Below are positions 10,296 to 21,651 of a stretch of 64,000 bases of DNA, piece by piece; position 1 is the first letter of the stretch; each line of letters begins with the position of its first letter. The stretch comes from Saccharomycodes ludwigii (taxonomy: Eukaryota; Ascomycota; Saccharomycetes; Saccharomycodales; Saccharomycodaceae). A model generated the notes under the pieces. The model saw only the letters and a program-made list of their open reading frames with translations, made no database searches and was not told the DNA's origin. The stretch is taken from contig NC_060202.1 of the NCBI RefSeq assembly GCF_020623625.1, forward strand, positions 1,367,501 through 1,431,500, given 5' to 3'. The translations under genes were made by a program, and so were the position numbers.

Positions 10296-11138
10296 AAAGA
10301 AAGATTCCAGAAACTATATTTTTTTGACTTCTAATAATAGCATTTGCTGCTTTATTATTTCAGTTCGTTTATGTAAATCTGTTTTATATATTTTTTATTT
10401 TATTTTTTATTTTATTTATTATTTTTTATTAAATTGAATATATGTAGAAGAAAAGCAATTTTTTTTTTTTTCCCCCCCCCTCGGACAGTAGCGGTCGATA
10501 TGTTTGATTAGTTTGACTACACACAATATGAGATATATATAACCAGTGGATAACTGTAAGTAAAAAAGAAATAAACTGCAATTATTAGATATGAATATTG
10601 TGCTAAAAATAGTACATTTGAAAAAAAAAAAACCACGTCAACAAATAGACAAATATAGCAGTTTGAACCCTTATTATTTTCAAATGTTATAACTTAATAA
10701 CTTACATGGCTAAGTTCTTACATACAATGCTCTATTTGTCCACAGGCGAAGTGTACTACCCCGTTTCTTTAAATAATAGATTATTTAAATCTAGGCCTTG
10801 TGCTGGTAAGTGTTTCTATTTTTATTTTCCGTAGGTTTTTCAAGAAAAATTAATATTTTTTTTTTGCTTCATTTTATGATTCTAGACGTGGTTGATGCAC
10901 TTTATCATTTGTTACGAATAACTGCTTACTTCCTATTTAATGGACTATGTGTTTGTTTGTTGTTAATATTTTGATAAAAAACCTCCCACTGGAAAAATGA
11001 ATGCATATTGTAAACTCCGCAATTTATTTTCTAATAGTTAAATAAAAAAAAGATGCGTCACATTTTTTTTTTTTTTTTTTTTTATCAACAACTAAAACAA
11101 AAAAAAAACAAAACAAAACAAAAACAAAACAAAACAAA

Positions 11139-11145
11139 CGCGAAA
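11139..11145 (+). promoter_or_regulatory. Swi4/Swi6 (SCB-like) motif CGCGAAA
   Basis: CGCGAAA fits the CRCGAAA cell-cycle box. It is about 610 bases upstream of CWP2, and cell-wall genes are classic SBF targets. A single short site at this distance is weak evidence. Confidence 0.3.
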
Positions 11146-11561
11146 AATATATTCATCTAACGCGCAGATGTACGCATATAAACAATATACATTTTCGACG
11201 GTAGTACGACTGAACGGTGGCGAGTTTGTAAACTGTTTTAGGTTGTTTTATTTTCTTTTTTTTTTTTTTTCAAAAGGAGTCCCGACAAAGATTCAAAAAT
11301 CTAGAATTCAAACTGACTACGCTTAATTCTGTAGAATGTAAATAATGTTCGATTAGACAATAACAACAACAACAACAGTAATAATAGTACTTAATACACC
11401 AATATTAATAAAGATTTAACTATTTCAACAAAGTTTAGCATAAGTAAAAAAAAAAAAAAAAAAAAATAAACAAGCAATTATACAAGATTAGGAGAAAAGA
11501 AAAAGACAGAAATAAAATCAAAAAAAAAAATAAAAAAAAAAATAAAATTGAAATTTAATAA

Positions 11562-11569
11562 TATATAAG
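11562..11569 (+). promoter_or_regulatory. TATA box of CWP2
   Basis: TATATAAG, a full consensus TATA element, lies 188 bases before the CWP2 ATG. A strong TATA fits an abundantly expressed wall protein. Confidence 0.5.
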
Positions 11570-11756
11570 GAGCTACATTAACAGATTACAAATTTAAAAT
11601 CTTTTCTAATTCTTTTACTTATTTCGAGTTTTTATTTCACCTATCATTATTTAATTTTAATGTAAAAAACTATAAAAACCAAAAAATTTAAGCTTAATTA
11701 CTAAGTCTAATACATTCGCTAAATACAACCATCCAAATTAAATCAAAAAAATAAAA

Positions 11757-12050
11757 ATGAAGTTCTCCACTGTTGCTGCTATCTCTGTTTTCGCCGCTGC
11801 TGTTTCTGCCAGCGATGTTGCTGCCGTCTCTCAAATTACTGACGGTCAAGTCCAAGCTACCACTGTTTCAACCGCCACTGCTGCTGAAACTACCACCGCT
11901 GCTGAAACCACCACTGCTGCTGAAACCACTACCGCCGCTGAAACCACCACTGCTGCTATTGTTACCCAAACCACCAACGGTGCTGCTAACATTAAGGTCG
12001 GTGGTGCTATTGCTGGTGTTGCTGCCGTTGCCGGTGCTTTGTTGATCTAG
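11757..12050 (+). CDS. CWP2: Cwp2, small GPI-anchored cell-wall mannoprotein
   Basis: The 97-residue product compares with 92 in S. cerevisiae Cwp2. Signal peptide at 1-18 (MKFSTVAAISVFAAAVSA), then the PIR motif VSQITDGQVQA at about 24-34, a tandem AETTTA-type repeat (four units, an O-mannosylation platform), and a Gly/Ala-rich hydrophobic GPI tail ending in VAGALLI. The codons are strongly biased to C-ending preferred triplets (gct, acc, gcc), unlike the AT-rich neighbours, which points to very high expression. The same PIR motif occurs twice in the adjacent CWP1-like protein. Confidence 0.93.
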   Translation: MKFSTVAAISVFAAAVSASDVAAVSQITDGQVQATTVSTATAAETTTAAETTTAAETTTAAETTTAAIVTQTTNGAANIKVGGAIAGVAAVAGALLI

Positions 12051-13984
12051 AATGTTTTTTAATTAGAATATTTTTTTTATAATTAAAATTACATTTATAG
12101 ATTTCATAGGGATTTTCTTTTGTTAAAGAGAATAATTTTTTTTAAAGTTAGGAAATTTTTTAATGAAGGCTTATTTTCAAAAATGGAGCATTTTCTTTTT
12201 TGATTTGAAAAGGAATTTTTTTTTTTTTTTTTTTTTTTAATATAATTTTTTTAAATATATAAGAGACTAGTTTTTTTTTTATTTTAAAAAAATTTTCATT
12301 AAGAAATATACTTTTACTTGTTTAGAGTTGAACTTAGTATGATTCAACTGGCTGTAAACTCTTTTTCTCATTGGTTTGGGAAAGCGTCAAATATTTTTAA
12401 GTTTAGGACTACCTTTTGCTGTTGTCGAGCTAGATCGTTCAATCACCATCCGATCCGGTTGTACAAAAAAAAATTGTAGAGCTACAATTTATGAATAAAA
12501 AGTAATGTTGCTATAAAACAAGTAAAAGTAAACACCCTGGTTTGCTTTTAGCTTTAAAACCGCACTGTCAAAGAAAAGATACTTAAAACTAGAAACTTCC
12601 ATCATCAGCACTGAAACTGCACCGCCAGAAGAATTGTGAAACGCTACTGTTAATTCTAATAATATCGCTGGTACTCGGGCTAATACAAGCGATGATTACG
12701 CAGTATCAATACTTTTAAACGCCACTTGAATTTGTAATTGCTTTTAAAAAAAGCCAGCGTGCGATAATACTTTATGCACAGGAAAACCTTTACTATTTTT
12801 AATTAACGTCACGAGGAGATTAGAATCTTGACTTTTTAAATCAAAAGAAAAACCCCATTCTTATTGCCTGTGGGTGTTTTCAATAAAATACATTCCAAAG
12901 CTATAGATACACAGGTAGAGCGTTCAGCAAAGTAATTGTTAATCGTGGTGACTTGAAACACGGCTTTAAAATTCCTTCACATCTTGCTAATAACACTAAA
13001 AAACCAGTGAATTATCCCTTTAAAAGGTACAACAAAAGTATGTCGAACTTGCATAGCGAAAATCGGTAACGTTACTAATTAATGAAAATTACCCAACTTT
13101 AATTTTTAACTGCGTTGGATTACTACCTGCAACAAAGATCTTTTTATGACCCCTTTAGAAAAGGCCACCTTGTTTCAACATACAATAACCCAACTAAGTA
13201 AACAATGATCAACAAGACATTTATTATAACATTCGAGGACTTTGTTATTAATATTAACTAGTGAAAGGATAATTTCAATTACAAGGAATATGCTTGATAA
13301 TTTATGAGAAACGTTGTCGATACTAACTTGTTTAAAATATTTTACAAACCTTTAAATTCTAACACTAAGTAAATATGCCATGGTATCCTAAACCACCTTT
13401 TATTAAACTAATATAGAAAAATAATAGCATTTTTATAGATGTTTCCAATACAACAAAAATACATATGTTTGAAAAAAAAGTGTTTTTACCACTTTATTGC
13501 TGGTATCTCTGTTTATTTTACATCTATAAATATGTCTGTAATGAGGAAATATAGTGGTTTTTATTAATCTAAAACGTTTTTAAAGTTCCCAGCTACTATT
13601 AAACTTCAAGTAGTCAAATACCTTTCATGTACTGTTTTCTTACTTAGAAATTCCCTTTTGGCTTGATTGTTAGGTGGAACATAAAGAAACCAGATGTTGA
13701 AAATAGAATATACAAGTAACATAATCAATGATCAACCTTCTAAAAAAAAAAAGGTTAAATTACCAGTTTTTGAGAGATAAGTTCAGAATTTGTATACAAT
13801 ACATAATAAGCACTTTCTATACTTTGAGCAATGATAATAGCCTCACAATTCCCTTTTCTGTTGACTCTATTTTTTCCATTAATAACAAAGTTATAACTAT
13901 CTGCAATAGCATTAAGAAGATATCAGTGATGGCAGTAAAGACAATTATTTCTTGGCTTGAAAGAAGAAGAGAAGAAAAATTTTT

Positions 13985-14027
<43 letters not shown>

Positions 14028-15889
14028 ATTAATTATTTTTATGGAGATGAAACCTATGTTAATACTATTAATACACCTTCTGAAATTCAGTTATAAACTA
14101 CTTTAGAGGTAGCACAAACCTTTAACGATGAGCTTCTTATTTTTAATATGTTTTTTAAACGGATAATTACATACTCATTTATGTATGTGCGCTTTTTCTT
14201 TTCCTATCTTTATTTGCGCATAATAACTAACATGCAGATATCTCATCTATAAGCAGTTACTATCTTAAAATAATCTACTATTTGATCTATTTTTTTTTTA
14301 ATAATTAGCACTTTAAATCCAGTATTTTGGAGGCTATTAACGTGGGGGTTTCACGGAATAAATAAATTATAATGATTATTAGGGGGCACGCATGTACATT
14401 TCCACTTCATCATTGCTTTTATTATTTAGATACTAGGTAACTAAGGTCTACTCTTGTTTTACATTTACAATGTTTTAATAATTATTATTCGGTTAAATCT
14501 TTTTAGGTTTTTCAAGTATCACCTTTAGCATCGAGCTTAATAATAAGTTTCTTTTTAACTTGCTCTATTTTAACTGTTTTTCAAAGGCTAGAACGAAAAG
14601 CTTATAGCTTAACCCTAATCTAAAAAAAAAAAGACACTATATAGAAATGTCATCTAGTAATTTAAATTTGCACGTTTCTTTTTTTTTTACTTTTCCACAA
14701 AATCAGCTACGTATTCCGTCAAATTATCACAAAAATTACGGTTGTTTAATAAAATGCTTGCCAAGGAAAAAAGTTACTGTCAGATCTAATAATTCTACGC
14801 ATCTTCCTGATACTCGTAAAATTAAACTACGTAAATTTATGAGTACACGTCGGATTATAGTATGCATATCAGGAACTTATAAATTTACTTTTTTTTTAAA
14901 AAAAAAAAAAAAAAAAAATTAACAATCGAGAAAGAAACAAAAAAAAAAAAAAAAAAAAAAAGGTAGTTAGAAAATAAAAACAAAGGGAACAAAATTTCAA
15001 AAAAAAAAAAAAAATCGTTTAGATAATATTTACTTTACTTTCATAAGCTTCTTGTATATGTTTAATGCTATCAGTAGGAAAAAAAAATGAAAAGTCATTT
15101 ATAATTAGTAAATATCCCGCACTGAGCAAAATTTTTGATTTAAACGAAGGTTTTTTTCCCCTTCTAGATCTTTATAATAACAAAAGAGCAAATTATATTT
15201 TTTTTTAAATTACTTTTCTAATTAAGTTAACAGTAAGAATATGATCTTTTTTTTTTTCTTGATGCTTTATAGTTAAAACAATAATGATTTACAAGAGTAA
15301 TATAAATATAGAACTGGGGGTGCAAATTTTATTAATTTTTTTTTTTTTTCTTTTTTTCTTTTTTTCCTATTGTCACAGTAGCTTATATTCCTAACCTAAC
15401 TTTCTTAATGTTGCTGGCAATACGTGTCTAATCAGGCCTCGTTAAACATTCTCTTTTTTTTTTTTTTTTTTTTTGTATTGTCCTGCATTTCCCCTCCCCT
15501 CTCAGTTTCTGTACTTTCCCTCGTATATGACAGGTACTTTTGTACTAGAAGAGATAAAGAGGAAAAAAAAAAAAAAAAAAAAAAAAAAAAGAAATGTCAG
15601 CGCACACAAGATATTATAAGTATAATAATACATTCAGGAAATATTGAAAACAAAATGTAAAAGCTCAATTATATAAATGAAGAGTGACCTGATGATAAAA
15701 AATGGAATAATGTTTTTTTTTGTCTTTTTTTAGCTTGGTTTTATCACCTTTTATCATTAGGTTAGTACGGTTTCACAGTCTCTTATACATTGATGTCAAC
15801 AATAGAGTAAGCAAACTTGTGATCATTACGCGGGTATATTTTTTCTTTGATTCCTTTTAATATAACGGAAACCATACTAACCATACAAC
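12051..15889. other. 3.8-kb gap without an intact gene
   Basis: The longest gene-free stretch of the window. The part from about 12.3 to 13.5 kb is poorer in homopolymers and slightly richer in G+C than ordinary spacers here. It contains short protein-like open stretches, for instance about 12885-13069 (57 codons, no recognised relative) and about 12595-12730 (Ser/Thr/Asn-rich). This could be an old decayed gene, not identifiable by eye, or an RNA gene. From 13.97 kb on there are very long T and A tracts (about 14000-14026, 14891-14918, 15563-15590). Frames at 13728-14096 and 14647-14922 end in homopolymers and match nothing I know. The last few hundred bases should hold the SMF1 promoter. 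Confidence 0.5.
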
Positions 15890-17623
15890 ATGCGAGTCAG
15901 GGACACAGATCAAGATTCTTCTTTATCCTGTGTTACCACAGGTGATGTGGTCATCGAATATATAACAACCGAAGAACAAAAACGAGATTTGCCTATTGAG
16001 AATAAAGCAAAAGCACCTATTATTTCCGAACAGATAGCACCTTCTTCCACTGCTGCTTCCGATTTTAGCGATAACGATGAAGACTACAATGATCGTAAAA
16101 GTGTTTCCAAGTCAAAGAGTTTCTGGTATATCGCAAGGCGTAATTTTTTCAAATATCTTAAGTTTGTCGGGCCAGGGTTGATGGTTAGTGTTGCTTATAT
16201 GGATCCAGGTAATTATGCAACGGCAACTTCTGCAGGTGCCACAAATGAGTTTTCTTTATTATTTGTTATTTTAGTTTCCATTTTTTTTGGTATTTTTTTT
16301 CAGACTTTATGTATAAAGTTAGGCAGTGTTACAGGTTTGGATTTAAGCAGAGCATGCAAGGAGTTTTTACCCCCATGGTTGAATCATCTTTATTATTTTT
16401 TCGCTGAAGTTGCAATTATTGCTACTGATGTAGCAGAAGTTATAGGTACCACCGTTGCTTTAAATGTTTTAATGCACATTCCCTTGCCGGCAGGGGTAGT
16501 CATTACGTTAGTTGACGTATTATTTGTTTTAATTGCTTATAAGCCCAGTTGTTGCAGTGCAAAATTGATCCGTTTATTTGAATATGCAGTGGCACTTTTA
16601 GTTTTCACCGTTTTCATTTGTTTCATTATCAACTTGGCTTTATTACCTAAAACACCTCAAAACAACGTAAGAAAAGTTTTAAGAGGCTATGTTCCATCCC
16701 GTCAAATGTTTGAAAATAACGGTATTATTCAGGCTGTGGGTATTTTAGGTGCCACTGTTATGCCACATTCTTTGTTTTTGGGTTCCGCTTTAGTTCAACC
16801 AAGATTATTAGAATATGACGTTAGGAAGGGGAATTACTCTGTTGAGCCTGACGAAGAAAAGGACGGGGAAGTAGATTCAACTTCTGGAACAGATGACGAA
16901 ACAAAGAAATCCAGATCCAGCGAAAGTATTAAAGACGCCAAATACCTAAGTTATAGACCAACCAAGGCAGCCATTAAATACTGTTTAAGATACTCCATCA
17001 TTGAATTAGTTTTAACTCTTTTCACATTTGCCTTATTTGTTAATAGTGCTATATTAATTTTATCAGGATCTACTTTATACAATAGTAGCTCCGCTGCAGA
17101 AGCTGATTTGTACTCAATTTATGACTTATTATGTTCAACAATTTCTCCTGCAACAGGTAAGATCTTTATGCTTGCCTTATTGTTTAGCGGACAATCATCT
17201 GGTATTGTTTGTACGATGGCTGGCCAAATTGTGAGCGAGGGTCATTTAAATTGGAAGATGAAACCTTGGAAAAGGAGAATTGTTACACGTTCTATTGCTA
17301 TTATACCATGTTTAGTTATTACGTTATGTATCGGGAGATCTGCTTTAAATGAAGCATTAAATGCATCACAAGTGATATTATCAATTTTGTTACCCTTTTT
17401 GACCGCTCCATTGATTTTCTTTACTTGCAAAAAATCAATAATGAGAGTAAAAATTAGTAGCGGTACCAAAGATTCTTCAGGTGAAGAGGGCAAAGAAGAA
17501 TATTGGAATATGGCTAATAACTGGATAACCACAATTATTGGATTCGCCATTTGGATTTTCATATCATTTTTAAATATTTATATGATTGTTCAATTGGGAT
17601 TATCTCACGGTGATCTAGGTTAA
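15890..17623 (+). CDS. SMF1: NRAMP-family divalent metal transporter, Smf1-like
   Basis: 577 residues, against 575 in S. cerevisiae Smf1. A polar cytosolic N-terminus (about 1-80) precedes some eleven hydrophobic segments. The metal-binding motifs are complete: Asp105-Pro106-Gly107-Asn108 in the first segment and Met291-Pro292-His293-Ser294 in the sixth. The stretches CIKLGSVTGLDLSRAC, NASQVILSILLPFL and the end QLGLSHGDLG favour Smf1 over Smf2 or Smf3. A charged loop (about 315-350) is rich in Glu, Asp and Ser. The protein is a proton-coupled Mn2+/Fe2+ importer at the plasma membrane, controlled in the family by Bsd2/Rsp5 ubiquitination. In S. cerevisiae the gene is on another chromosome (YOL122C), so this location is a rearrangement in one of the lineages. 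Confidence 0.93.
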   Translation: MRVRDTDQDSSLSCVTTGDVVIEYITTEEQKRDLPIENKAKAPIISEQIAPSSTAASDFSDNDEDYNDRKSVSKSKSFWYIARRNFFKYLKFVGPGLMVSVAYMDPGNYATATSAGATNEFSLLFVILVSIFFGIFFQTLCIKLGSVTGLDLSRACKEFLPPWLNHLYYFFAEVAIIATDVAEVIGTTVALNVLMHIPLPAGVVITLVDVLFVLIAYKPSCCSAKLIRLFEYAVALLVFTVFICFIINLALLPKTPQNNVRKVLRGYVPSRQMFENNGIIQAVGILGATVMPHSLFLGSALVQPRLLEYDVRKGNYSVEPDEEKDGEVDSTSGTDDETKKSRSSESIKDAKYLSYRPTKAAIKYCLRYSIIELVLTLFTFALFVNSAILILSGSTLYNSSSAAEADLYSIYDLLCSTISPATGKIFMLALLFSGQSSGIVCTMAGQIVSEGHLNWKMKPWKRRIVTRSIAIIPCLVITLCIGRSALNEALNASQVILSILLPFLTAPLIFFTCKKSIMRVKISSGTKDSSGEEGKEEYWNMANNWITTIIGFAIWIFISFLNIYMIVQLGLSHGDLG

Positions 17624-17733
17624 ACCAATTATTATAACAGTAAGTAATAATAATAATAATAATAATAATTTAATATACATATATATATCCACGCCTTTAA
17701 AAATGCCCTTTTTAATGTTTTTTAATGTTTTTT

Positions 17734-18285
17734 TTAAATTTTAATGATTTTTTTCGTTTTCTTCTTCTTCTTTTGAATATTAATTACTTGCCGCTTATCT
17801 TTTACAATTTTTGTATCATCCGTTATCTCAGTAAGTTGATCTTCAATATTGTCATTGGGCAGTTGACTTGCTTGATTTTTCAAACGTTGTAGTCTTTCTA
17901 ACTCTTTAACCTGCGAATCTATCTCTTTTAACTTATTCAACTCATTTCGTTTCAACTTGTAATAATAATCATTTTCTTTGCGGCTTATCCTATTGAAACT
18001 ATTTTTTTCACGGAGCTTTTTTTTAAAATCTCTATTTTTGGATATGGCACTTTGTCTTAATTGGTATTCCAAAGTATTCTTCCTCTGTAAGTTAGCTTTT
18101 TGCTCAAAAAAATTCTTTTTTAATCTTTCAATTTCCTTTTGCTCTGTAAGATTAGAATTACCTTCATTAACAAATGTTACAGCGCTTAGATTTTCTGCGA
18201 TCTTTTGATGGTTTTCTGAAAGAGATTCTGAAGGAGATAAAGAATACTCCTTAGTATCACCGCTATTAAATTTATTGGTGCTCAT
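17734..18285 (-). CDS. FYV6: Fyv6-like protein with FAM192A/NIP30 domain
   Basis: 183 residues (S. cerevisiae Fyv6 has 173). A Ser-rich N-terminus leads to the FVNEG motif at about 38-42, the signature start of the NIP30/FAM192A domain, then a long charged helix rich in Lys, Arg and Glu (about 45-150) and a poly-Lys tail. Fyv6 is a second-step spliceosome factor in the nucleus that affects 3' splice-site choice. It stands between the FPR1 side and KRE33, as YNL133C does in S. cerevisiae, which supports the call where similarity is modest. It converges on SMF1 with 110 bases between stops. Confidence 0.8.
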   Translation of the reverse strand: MSTNKFNSGDTKEYSLSPSESLSENHQKIAENLSAVTFVNEGNSNLTEQKEIERLKKNFFEQKANLQRKNTLEYQLRQSAISKNRDFKKKLREKNSFNRISRKENDYYYKLKRNELNKLKEIDSQVKELERLQRLKNQASQLPNDNIEDQLTEITDDTKIVKDKRQVINIQKKKKKTKKIIKI

Positions 18286-18952
18286 TTTGTATTAAAATAT
18301 GCTTTATCTTTTTTAAGGCTTAATGATGTGTAGAAACAAGAAAGTTGTTTAAAAAAAAAATAGTACATTTTGCAGAAAAGGAAGGGACGCTAACGATATA
18401 AAAGTCAAGAGTTTTTTTACAGTAGTTTTTTTTTTTTTTTTAATATTTTTAGCCGTACGTAGTGATTGGGCTAACTTAGATTTTTCATTTATTTTTTTGT
18501 CAGGGCACACGCCCATCGTGTAATCCATTTTACCTATGTAATTATTAATTTAACTTATATAGAAATGAGGAAAATAATGAATAGAATAATTAAATATATA
18601 TCAAAATCAAACAAGAAGAACAAACTTTACTATCATATCTATATATATATATATATATATATATGATTAGCCACCCTAAAAACAAATTAACATGCAAATC
18701 CTTGTAATAATGAGCAAATAATCTAATAAAGGTGTCTCAGTAAAGCAAACAGCTTGACTCCAGATAACAATCCAGACAAAGAATTGTCCTAACATTTTTT
18801 TTATACACATCTAAGAAGTCTTAGTAGTGCCTTTTCTTTTTAAGAAAAAAACAAAACAAAACAAAACAAAAATAAATTACTCTTTATTATACCTGTATTA
18901 AGTATTCATATATGTAAATATTTATTTAACTATATGAATCTACAGCAATCAC
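18286..18952. other. Intergenic: FYV6 promoter and NDT80 3' flank
   Basis: 667 bases without a gene. A TA dinucleotide run occupies about 18640-18664 and an ACAAA-type repeat about 18851-18870. No tRNA B-box and no other RNA gene seen. Confidence 0.6.
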
Positions 18953-21535
18953 TTATTGTGTGTTGAAGAAACTAATTTCTCCTATCGACTCATCAAACAA
19001 AAGATCCGATGGCTTTTTATTAAGCACTTCATCATTCATTGTTAATGTTTTCTTTTTCGAAAAAAAAACCTCTTTGTTGTTTGATAACAATGAACTTCCA
19101 GGCCTAGAGAGATTTATTGATGCGATAGATGCTGACACTGTGGACAAGACCGACAAATTTGCAGATCTCGGTATGCTACATTCACCATAATTTTGATGCT
19201 CTTGATAATGCTCATAATATGATTCCTTGAAATGATATTGGCACTCTATATCCAGATAGATATCTTCATCGCTTTTCCTCAACTTTGGTGATAATGATGA
19301 TGCTGATGAACCATAATTTATAGGTGATTCCGCAATGATGGAAAAATAATCTTCTTTTTCATTGTTTGTGGAATATTGGATCAATTCTTGTGTTTCTTTC
19401 AACAATAGTTCTGCAAGTTTCTGATCATCGGAGCTAAAATCGCTATTAATGGTTAACAACAGTGAAGCTTGATTTTCTGCTACCTTCTCATGACAGTTCT
19501 TTGGTTTTCTTCCGCGTTTTTTCTTGACTTTTAGTTTGGAGGTTTCTGTTTTAGAGACGCTGTCAAAAAAAATTTGGGTATTTTCATCGACACAATATTT
19601 TGGATTAACCAGATTTATTGATAATGGATAACTGAATGACCTTTGTATATTATTTGTACATGTAATTCCGTTTATGAAATTGTTACTACTATCACGAGTT
19701 ACCTCCAGGATGTATTCTTTTTGGAAAACATCATTTGGATTTAAGGAAACATCTCCGGTACTATCTTTTTTACAAGTATTACCTAAATATATTTGTAAAT
19801 CTGCAATATCAACATCACTTTCTATCCCATCTTTGTTACTTTCTCCCAAGCAATTTAGTTCCATTAATTTTTTTTCCATCATATTTTGTATGATATTGAA
19901 TTTTTTGTCAGTTGAAATTTTAGATTTCTTTTCATTGTTATCTTTGGTTATAACCCTCGAGTTTCTTTTGGATACCCTATAGAATAACTCTGGATCCAAA
20001 TATTGATTGTTTTCCATATTAATTATAAGGTGTTCATCCATATAGTTCAGAGGATCGGATAGATCAAAATTAGTAATTTTGGTAGGCAAAGATTTTTTGT
20101 TTTTGTCGAAAGAACATGACTTTTTATTTTTGGACTTTTTATTAATCTCATCACTTTTGACATATTTAGCATCATTAGTAGTGAGATTGTTGGCATTCAT
20201 ATTAATATCAATATTTTCAACTTTTTTAGCAATAATTTTATCTTTCTTTTCCAATAATGGCTTTACTAAGTTCTCAACCTGATAATTTCCACCAATATTA
20301 CTATTATTTTTTTTAAGTTTCTGTTCCTTTTTATTAACATGTTGCTCTTTTACCCTCACGGGCTTCTTTTCCGTAGAATTTTTATTTTCTTGTCTATAAG
20401 ATGCATAATTAGATGGCGATCTACCTCTTATAATTAACGATGGTGTTTCTCTTACACATATCGGAACAAAAGTTGTGTTGTTTTCCTCATCATAACACTC
20501 ATTACCAGTTTTGTCCAGTTGGCTCATAACGTTACCATCCACTACACCACCCAAGACCACTATGAGCTTAAAATGCATATTTGATTGTGATGGCTTTTTG
20601 ATAGCGATGGAAGAAGCAAATTGGACCCTCTCATATCTAACGACTTTTTTAATTTCGTCATCTGGATATGTTGAAAGAATACCTTTAAGTTTTTTCGCAG
20701 CAAGTTGATCTCGATGAAGATAAAAAGTGGAGTCGTATTTTTTTTTTTTAATCTTGTTTCTAACATTGGAAGCTTCTCTAATGGTTTGGTGATTTGGTAA
20801 TTCTGAAGGTATTAGTGGGTGTATTTGTGGGTTTATCTGCGGTCCTTTATCCCTTTTAGCTGTATGTTGAACAAGTGTCATAAAAGAGTTATCTTCATAA
20901 CACCTTGCTATTAAACGTATGGCAAAATATTTTATTTGATGCCGATTATTGTTATCGTTTAAATTAAATGTAAAATTATTAAAAAATAATTGATTTTCAT
21001 CAATTTCTAGGAATTTAAAACAACTGACCAAAGTGAAATAGTTTCTCTTGTAACCAATCCATTCTTTATCTATAAAATCAAAACCTCTATCAATTCTTGG
21101 CATTAATTCCAGGGTTATACATTTCTCAGTGTCGTTTAAATAAACTTTATTTAAAATTTCAGATGGTGTAAAAGGTGGCCCTACTTTAAATTGGAGAGTT
21201 GATCTTGGAGCTATTCTAATTTTCCTTTTATCAAAGTATGTGCTTACAGTACCATCATCGTTATATTTAGTGATGACATTTTTGCTTATTTGTTGTTCAG
21301 CTTTTGAATTATTGTTATTATCACTGTCATTATGATGTTCATTCATTTGTGACTCATTAATACCATTTAACTCATTCTCATAGGTGTTTTTTTGATTCCA
21401 CGAGTAAATCTCATTTTTTTTGTCGATTGCGTCTTCTGCCCGAGAAACAAACTCACTTTGTATAATATTGTTGATATTTTCAAGGGTTGTCGCTGCAGGC
21501 GAATTATTTAAATATATAAGTGGATTTTTATTCAT
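18953..21535 (-). CDS. NDT80: Meiotic transcription factor Ndt80
   Basis: 860 residues from the ATG at 21535; S. cerevisiae Ndt80 has 627. The Ig-fold DNA-binding domain covers about residues 105-370 and is well kept: APRSTLQFKVGPPF, PRIDRGFDFIDKEWIGYKRN, LVQHTAKRDKGPQ, REASNVRN, KYDSTFYLHRDQ, RYERVQFASS, IIRGRSPSNYAS. These include the basic residues that read the MSE. The extra length is in the acidic and Asn-rich activation region. The frame extends upstream to 21679 through poly-Phe encoded by an A-tract, so the later ATG is chosen. Ndt80 switches on middle meiotic genes and drives exit from pachytene. In S. cerevisiae it is YHR124W, next to EPT1/CIA2. Confidence 0.95.
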   Translation of the reverse strand: MNKNPLIYLNNSPAATTLENINNIIQSEFVSRAEDAIDKKNEIYSWNQKNTYENELNGINESQMNEHHNDSDNNNNSKAEQQISKNVITKYNDDGTVSTYFDKRKIRIAPRSTLQFKVGPPFTPSEILNKVYLNDTEKCITLELMPRIDRGFDFIDKEWIGYKRNYFTLVSCFKFLEIDENQLFFNNFTFNLNDNNNRHQIKYFAIRLIARCYEDNSFMTLVQHTAKRDKGPQINPQIHPLIPSELPNHQTIREASNVRNKIKKKKYDSTFYLHRDQLAAKKLKGILSTYPDDEIKKVVRYERVQFASSIAIKKPSQSNMHFKLIVVLGGVVDGNVMSQLDKTGNECYDEENNTTFVPICVRETPSLIIRGRSPSNYASYRQENKNSTEKKPVRVKEQHVNKKEQKLKKNNSNIGGNYQVENLVKPLLEKKDKIIAKKVENIDINMNANNLTTNDAKYVKSDEINKKSKNKKSCSFDKNKKSLPTKITNFDLSDPLNYMDEHLIINMENNQYLDPELFYRVSKRNSRVITKDNNEKKSKISTDKKFNIIQNMMEKKLMELNCLGESNKDGIESDVDIADLQIYLGNTCKKDSTGDVSLNPNDVFQKEYILEVTRDSSNNFINGITCTNNIQRSFSYPLSINLVNPKYCVDENTQIFFDSVSKTETSKLKVKKKRGRKPKNCHEKVAENQASLLLTINSDFSSDDQKLAELLLKETQELIQYSTNNEKEDYFSIIAESPINYGSSASSLSPKLRKSDEDIYLDIECQYHFKESYYEHYQEHQNYGECSIPRSANLSVLSTVSASIASINLSRPGSSLLSNNKEVFFSKKKTLTMNDEVLNKKPSDLLFDESIGEISFFNTQ

Positions 21536-21617
21536 ATGAATGGTGCTTTTATGTATTCTAAATGATAATACTTGCTCTTCTTCAGAAAAAAAAAACAAAA
21601 AAAAAAAAAAAGAAAAA

Positions 21618-21651
<34 letters not shown>

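Larger units (their letters stand above)
10296..11756. other. Long intergenic region upstream of CWP2
   Basis: 1461 bases, mostly CWP2 promoter. It contains a T-run followed by a C-run (about 10459-10480), a long T-tract near 11063-11082, an ACAAA-type repeat near 11097-11137, an A-tract near 11444-11465, one Swi4-type site and a TATA box close to CWP2. No coding frame of note and no RNA gene recognised. Confidence 0.6.

Noticed and set aside
13728-14096. 122-codon frame in the 3.8-kb gap
   Set aside because: Includes a long poly-Phe stretch from a T-tract, no recognisable domain, composition as expected by chance.
14647-14922. 91-codon frame in the 3.8-kb gap
   Set aside because: Ends in poly-Lys from an A-tract and matches no family I know; kept only as part of the unexplained gap.
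15875-15881. TACTAAC branch-point sequence 9 bases before the SMF1 ATG, suggesting a 5' intron
   Set aside because: No GTATGT-type donor is evident upstream at a usual distance, and the SMF1 frame from 15890 already gives a full-length protein of family length.
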